Below, one piece after another: positions 61,501 through 64,000 of a stretch of DNA of 64,000 nt. A model generated the notes under the pieces. That model worked only from the letters and a program-made list of their open reading frames with translations, was not told the DNA's origin and searched no databases. Location of the stretch: assembly GCF_900290235.1 (NCBI RefSeq), contig NZ_OLMK01000066.1, positions 41,880-105,879 of the forward strand, in the 5' to 3' direction. This DNA is from Streptomyces sp. MA5143a. Its GTDB lineage: Bacteria > Actinomycetota > Actinomycetes > Streptomycetales > Streptomycetaceae. A program made the translations under genes and the position numbers. How positions within the stretch are numbered: position 1 is the first letter of the stretch; every line of letters starts with the position of its first letter.

Positions 61501-61947
61501 GACCCGGACGTCCAACTCGCCCTCGTCGACCCGCAGGAGATAGCCCGGCGGTACGGCGCGCAGCCGGTCGGGGTCGTCGAGGAGCCTGCGCAGCCGGGTC
61601 ACATGGTTCTGGAGGGACGCCTGCGCGGACGGCGGCGGCGACCCGTCCCACAGCACGTCCTTCAACACGTCGACGGACACGACACGGCCGGGTTCGAGGA
61701 GCAGCGCGACGAGGAGGGCGCGCACCTTGCCGCTGCCGACGGGGCGTACGGCGCGGGCGTAGCGGTGGCCGGGGCGGGCGTCAGGGGCGCCGTGCGCCCC
61801 GACGGGACTGCCATCGTTGTCGGGGCCGGGGTCGGGGCGTGGGTGGGAACCTGAGGCGGGGGTGAGGGCGGTGTCGCCGTCGGGCGTCTCGGAGGCGTCG
61901 TACAGCACCGGCGGACCCAGCAGTCCGAACCGCAGCCCGTCCCGCAT
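58540..61947 (-). CDS. AfsR/SARP-family regulator with NB-ARC and TPR domains
   Basis: A 1135-residue protein. The N-terminal OmpR-like winged helix (RFGLLGPPVLYD and RALLVALLLEPGRVVSVDVL with a Gly/Pro insertion) is followed by the BTAD (to about 290), a Pro-rich linker, and an NB-ARC ATPase with GMAGVGKSA near 412-421 and LMVLDDAAHAAQ as Walker B. A Thr/Ala/Arg/Asp repeat linker (about 700-735) precedes TPR repeats (about 860-1135). AfsR-type proteins activate antibiotic production. ATG 61947 (MRDGLRFGLLGPP) fits family starts; longer in-frame extensions have no support. No biosynthetic cluster is present here, so its targets are elsewhere or global. Confidence 0.93.
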   Translation of the reverse strand: MRDGLRFGLLGPPVLYDASETPDGDTALTPASGSHPRPDPGPDNDGSPVGAHGAPDARPGHRYARAVRPVGSGKVRALLVALLLEPGRVVSVDVLKDVLWDGSPPPSAQASLQNHVTRLRRLLDDPDRLRAVPPGYLLRVDEGELDVRVFEARAAAARAAHAAQDWARTVREATVALDLWRGTPLGGLPAGDFGAHAFVQRLEEARLLLLERRYDAELHLARGAADSADGTVGHGGPAVAHGEAHALTALAPELAALVAEHPLREAFHRLLMLVLHRTGRQAEALAVHRDLRDRLRDELGVDPGPAVREAHLEILREGEDTPPGPPTTDPPAPGPPRPAQLPPPPAHFTGRRRVLAELRAALAVTTPARDHGGRETTRPAAREPRPPGGHGPGHAPSRAARRPAAAEPVVISGMAGVGKSALALHLAHELADRFPDGQLYVNLRGATPGMTPLTSAQALAALLRDLGTDPRRVPEHPDAAAALLRSTLAPTRTLMVLDDAAHAAQVRPLLPAGAGCAVIVTSRSSLTALDGAHRFPLTPLSDDESAALLRAASGRAAGLDAAHPLVALTGRLPLALRVVAARLAARRALTPDALAGQLAATESRLHHLEYDDLSVRRSLAVAHEALRASDREADGDAAHVLHLIGALDLPAYGAPLLARLAGTDERRAEAALDRLVDVALLEETTYGRYVPHDLVRHFARELADTARTDTARTDTARTDTARTGAARSGTARPGTARTGTPKPGAADGTTAPAGPRTGSTAGGETAEALRWYAARARESLLVLLPPGHERDERLRTTPTEPAPTATEPFASAEEAFAWGDRELPNIVALVERCSLEPGGDGGTAAYAPALVRHLFPYLHRGGRLAELDVLGGYALDVARSLGDDEAEAFALTDRAGLHFMSGRASDALDLNDQGLTLWRKLGVVSCVRRCLNNRGLVLESLGRYEESEEALRESLELSRQLGDPYGEAVTFSHLGNLVKHTDARAAIAHHERSLALGEIADSVVVRHTAHCNIGYVHLRLGEPAAAVRSFEQSLRVLGDDEDWQGESKTRLGLVRALRELGQADRAERECALLLEFAVCRADQYAVGLARHQRGLLLRAGGRTEEARDEWRRALAVLDGTESTVTGELRRLLGEE
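59789..59840. repeat. 15-bp tandem repeat in the SARP gene
   Basis: GTGTCGGTCCGGGCC occurs three times in register (59789, 59804, 59819) plus a partial copy, encoding RTDTA units on the minus strand. Confidence 0.9.
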
Positions 61948-62189
61948 AGCGTCCGTCCGCTGCCTTCCCGTGCCGTCGTACCGGACCGCGCCCCCCGGCG
62001 ACTCGCGTCGGCCCGCGCCGACTCTCCCACGGCTTCCGTGCGGTCCCGGTAGGACCGTTGGGCACATGTTAGCGATCCGTTGGCGGGACCTGATGTGATC
62101 ACTTCATCGGATCCGGCGCCGACGGCGCACGCGGACGACGCGTAGCTCGGGGGAGCGCCGCCGCCGCTGCCGGGTCCGGAAACGCGCGG

Positions 62190-62222
62190 TGCCCCGGTCG
62201 GTGGAGGTGAACGACCGGGGCA
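62190..62222 (-). terminator. Hairpin after the glycosyltransferase gene
   Basis: TGCCCCGGTCG (62190-62200) pairs perfectly with CGACCGGGGCA (62212-62222), about 50 bases past the stop on the minus strand. Confidence 0.88.
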
Positions 62223-62270
62223 TTCGTGTGTGTACGCGAGCGTCTGGCGGACGGCCGCCGCCGGCCGGGG

Positions 62271-63206
62271 CTACAGGATGGGCGGGCGTCCCAGCCGGGT
62301 GAGGCGCCAGACGGTGCGCCAGCGCATGGGGCGGCGTTCGCCGCCCGACTCGCGCCAGCCCTCCGTGAACCCGCCGAACCACGCGCGCAGTCCGCCCCCG
62401 GAACGGGTCCGCAGCAGGGTGATGAGGACCCACACCCCCAGATGGACGGGGATGAGGAGCAGCGGCAGCCGACGGCGGGCCAGCCAGACGCGATTGCGCG
62501 CGTTGACCCGGTAGTAGATGGCGTGCCGGGCCGGCGATGTCTTCGGGTGCTGGAGAAGCAGTTCGGGGGCGTAGAGCACGGTCCACCCGGCGTCGATCGC
62601 CCGCCACGCCAGGTCCGTCTCCTCGTGCGCGAAGAAGAACTCGGCGGCCCAGTCGCCCGTTTCGCGGAGCATGGCCATGGAGAGGGCGTGTCCGCCGCCG
62701 AGGAAGCCGGTGACCGGACCGCCCCGCAGGGGGTCCTTGGCCCCGACCCTCGGCACGTGCCGCCGCTGGGTCTCGCCGGTCTCGTCGGCGATACGGAAAC
62801 CGACGATGCCGAGGCGGGGTTCGGCGACGTACAGGTCCCGGACGCGGCGCAGGACGTCGGCGTCGACGAGCAGTCCGTCGTCGTCCAGTTCGACGACGAT
62901 GTCGACGTCACCGAACGCGCGCAGCCGCTCGATGGCCACGTTGCGGCCTCCGGGGCAGCCGAGGTTCTCGTCCACCTCGATCGGCGTGACCTCGCCGGGG
63001 AGGCCGAGGCGCTCGGCGAACTCCGGCAGCGGGCACCCGTTGCCCACGATGACGATGCGTGCGGGCGCCAGGTCCTGCTTGGCCACGGACGCGAGCAGCG
63101 CGTCCACCTCGGCGGGCCTGTTCCCCATCGTCACCACGGCGACGGCGACCCGAGGCCCCTCCTCCGCGTCCGTCACGACACCAACCCCATCCCGTCGACC
63201 GACCAT
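62271..63206 (-). CDS. Family 2 glycosyltransferase
   Basis: A 311-residue inverting GT-A enzyme. VAVAVVTMGNRPAEVDALLASV starts the fold, VELDDDGLLVD carries the metal/sugar aspartates, RGGPVTGFLGGGHALSM is the acceptor region, and FFFAHEETDLAWRAIDAG contains the ED-type catalytic base motif. A hydrophobic segment near 240-265 (LPLLLIPVHLGVWVLITLL) may bind the membrane. Donor and acceptor unknown; surface polysaccharide synthesis is plausible. Confidence 0.9.
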   Translation of the reverse strand: MVGRRDGVGVVTDAEEGPRVAVAVVTMGNRPAEVDALLASVAKQDLAPARIVIVGNGCPLPEFAERLGLPGEVTPIEVDENLGCPGGRNVAIERLRAFGDVDIVVELDDDGLLVDADVLRRVRDLYVAEPRLGIVGFRIADETGETQRRHVPRVGAKDPLRGGPVTGFLGGGHALSMAMLRETGDWAAEFFFAHEETDLAWRAIDAGWTVLYAPELLLQHPKTSPARHAIYYRVNARNRVWLARRRLPLLLIPVHLGVWVLITLLRTRSGGGLRAWFGGFTEGWRESGGERRPMRWRTVWRLTRLGRPPIL

Positions 63207-63407
63207 CCGAGACAGCCGACGAGCCCCCGCGACCGACCGACTGATTACCGCCGGATGCTAGCCGTTCACGCCGACGACTTCTCAGGGACGCCCCAAGTAC
63301 GCGGTTACCGACGGCGAATGGCGGTGGGTGCCGGGGGTGGGCTGGATGGGGGCTGCGGTGCGCGGGGAATGAGGCGGGTGGCTCCCGACTCCTGCCGGCG
63401 CTTGCCG

Positions 63408-63845
63408 CTACCGCTTCCCGCCGCCGCCCCGCCGCTCCTCCCTCCGGCGTACGAACTTGAGCCCCGACCAGTCGTCGCCGAGGGCGGCGACCTTCACGTC
63501 GACGACCCCGAGGGGGAGGAAGAGGTCGCGGAGGGCGTTCTCGGTGATGTCGCTGCTGTGGCCGGCCGCCCTGCGGGGCCAGGCGATCCAGAGCATGGCC
63601 GGGTCGGCGAGGTCCGCGACCAGTCCCGGCCCCTCGGCGGCGAGATCGCCGTGCGCCCGGTAGAACGCGACGACGACATCGGCGCCCCGTGGCCCGCCCT
63701 CGCCGACGTCGCACCCCTCCGGCAGCCCCGGGATCTCCCATCCGTCCGGCGCGTGCAGCAGCCGCACCCGCTGCCCGGCCCTGACGCCGATCTTCTGGGC
63801 GAGCGGCGTACCGGAGTACCCGCCCCCACCCGATCCACCACCCAT
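63408..63845 (-). CDS. DUF3052 family protein
   Basis: A 145-residue protein. GYSGTPLAQKIGVRAGQRVRLL, DVVVAFYRAHGDL, AMLWIAWPRRAAGHSSDITE and VAALGDDWSGLKFVRR are the DUF3052 signatures. No catalytic motif and no signal. Such genes are conserved in actinobacteria; function unknown. ATG 63845 is used; longer in-frame starts add only low-complexity residues. The remaining 155 bases to the window end show no gene. Confidence 0.88.
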   Translation of the reverse strand: MGGGSGGGGYSGTPLAQKIGVRAGQRVRLLHAPDGWEIPGLPEGCDVGEGGPRGADVVVAFYRAHGDLAAEGPGLVADLADPAMLWIAWPRRAAGHSSDITENALRDLFLPLGVVDVKVAALGDDWSGLKFVRRREERRGGGGKR

Positions 63846-64000
63846 GCCGGCCCTCCGAGGTAGGAGACACACACCTGTGCCCTTCCGGCATGACAGACCC
63901 GCGCCCCCGACACAACCCGGGCGGGCCGGACGGGGGCGACGAGAGCACGTCAGGAGCGGGTGCCGGGCTAGGGCGCGTTGCGAAAGTAGCGTCGTCTGCC

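Noticed and set aside
58432..61854. Plus-strand 1140-codon frame opposite the SARP gene
   Set aside because: Low-complexity Gly/Val/Arg composition typical of an antisense shadow; the minus strand holds clear BTAD, NB-ARC and TPR motifs.

Overview
The window is high-GC actinobacterial chromosome, almost certainly Streptomyces. GC is strongly biased at third codon positions and GTG/TTG starts are common. Several gene sets are typical of the genus: a C- ribosomal protein/Zur cluster, an XRE-DUF5753/ATPase/DUF397 regulatory module, an AfsR-type SARP, a TipAL-like regulator and an orphan nuoD. From memory, the order resembles the conserved core region around SCO3380-SCO3440 of S. coelicolor. I see no rRNA, tRNA, CRISPR, transposase or prophage.

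Left part (1-18.1 kb): a tightly overlapping minus-strand operon makes cofactors (DUF2520 dehydrogenase-panC-nadB-nadC-coaX). It is followed by a PLP lyase, an ArsR-type regulator and a Nudix hydrolase. A probable accessory islet at 8.4-11.7 kb has a zinc-ribbon-like protein divergent from an 838-residue protein of unknown function carrying a Rossmann-like motif. Next come a NarL-type two-component system, a MidA-like methyltransferase, a stand-alone nuoD and a translationally coupled pair of membrane PH-domain proteins.

Middle (18.2-38 kb): a large acidic membrane-anchored protein, an esterase, an MprF-like lysyltransferase, and folate synthesis (folP-NTF2-like, folB-folK-DUF3180). This folate group converges on a minus-strand block of folE, ftsH, hpt, tilS, a zinc protease and dacB. 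dacB is divergent from ppa, and a ThrE-family exporter follows.

Right part (38-64 kb): a DedA protein with a Q/Y/G-rich tail, then a TipAL homologue divergent from glutamate decarboxylase. Then PadR, DinB and aldehyde dehydrogenase genes and the XRE/ATPase/DUF397 module, two of whose genes share an upstream TGCA array. The zinc-starvation ribosomal protein cluster surrounds a Zur-box-like palindrome. It is followed by two lipoproteins, a DUF2786 protein, an ABC exporter whose ATPase has a Gly-X-Ala tail, an HTH-ClpN regulator with paired palindromes, a family-A DNA polymerase-like protein, an AfsR/SARP regulator, a glycosyltransferase and a DUF3052 protein.

Most convergent gene ends carry strong hairpins, which helps define transcription units. 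The most interesting items are the TipAL homologue with Ser in place of the thiopeptide-reactive Cys, the periodic TGCA arrays, the uncharacterised pair at 8.5-11.6 kb, the paired palindromes before the ClpN regulator, the repeat-derived segment inside the Zur-cluster GTPase, and the Gly-X-Ala tail on the ABC ATPase.
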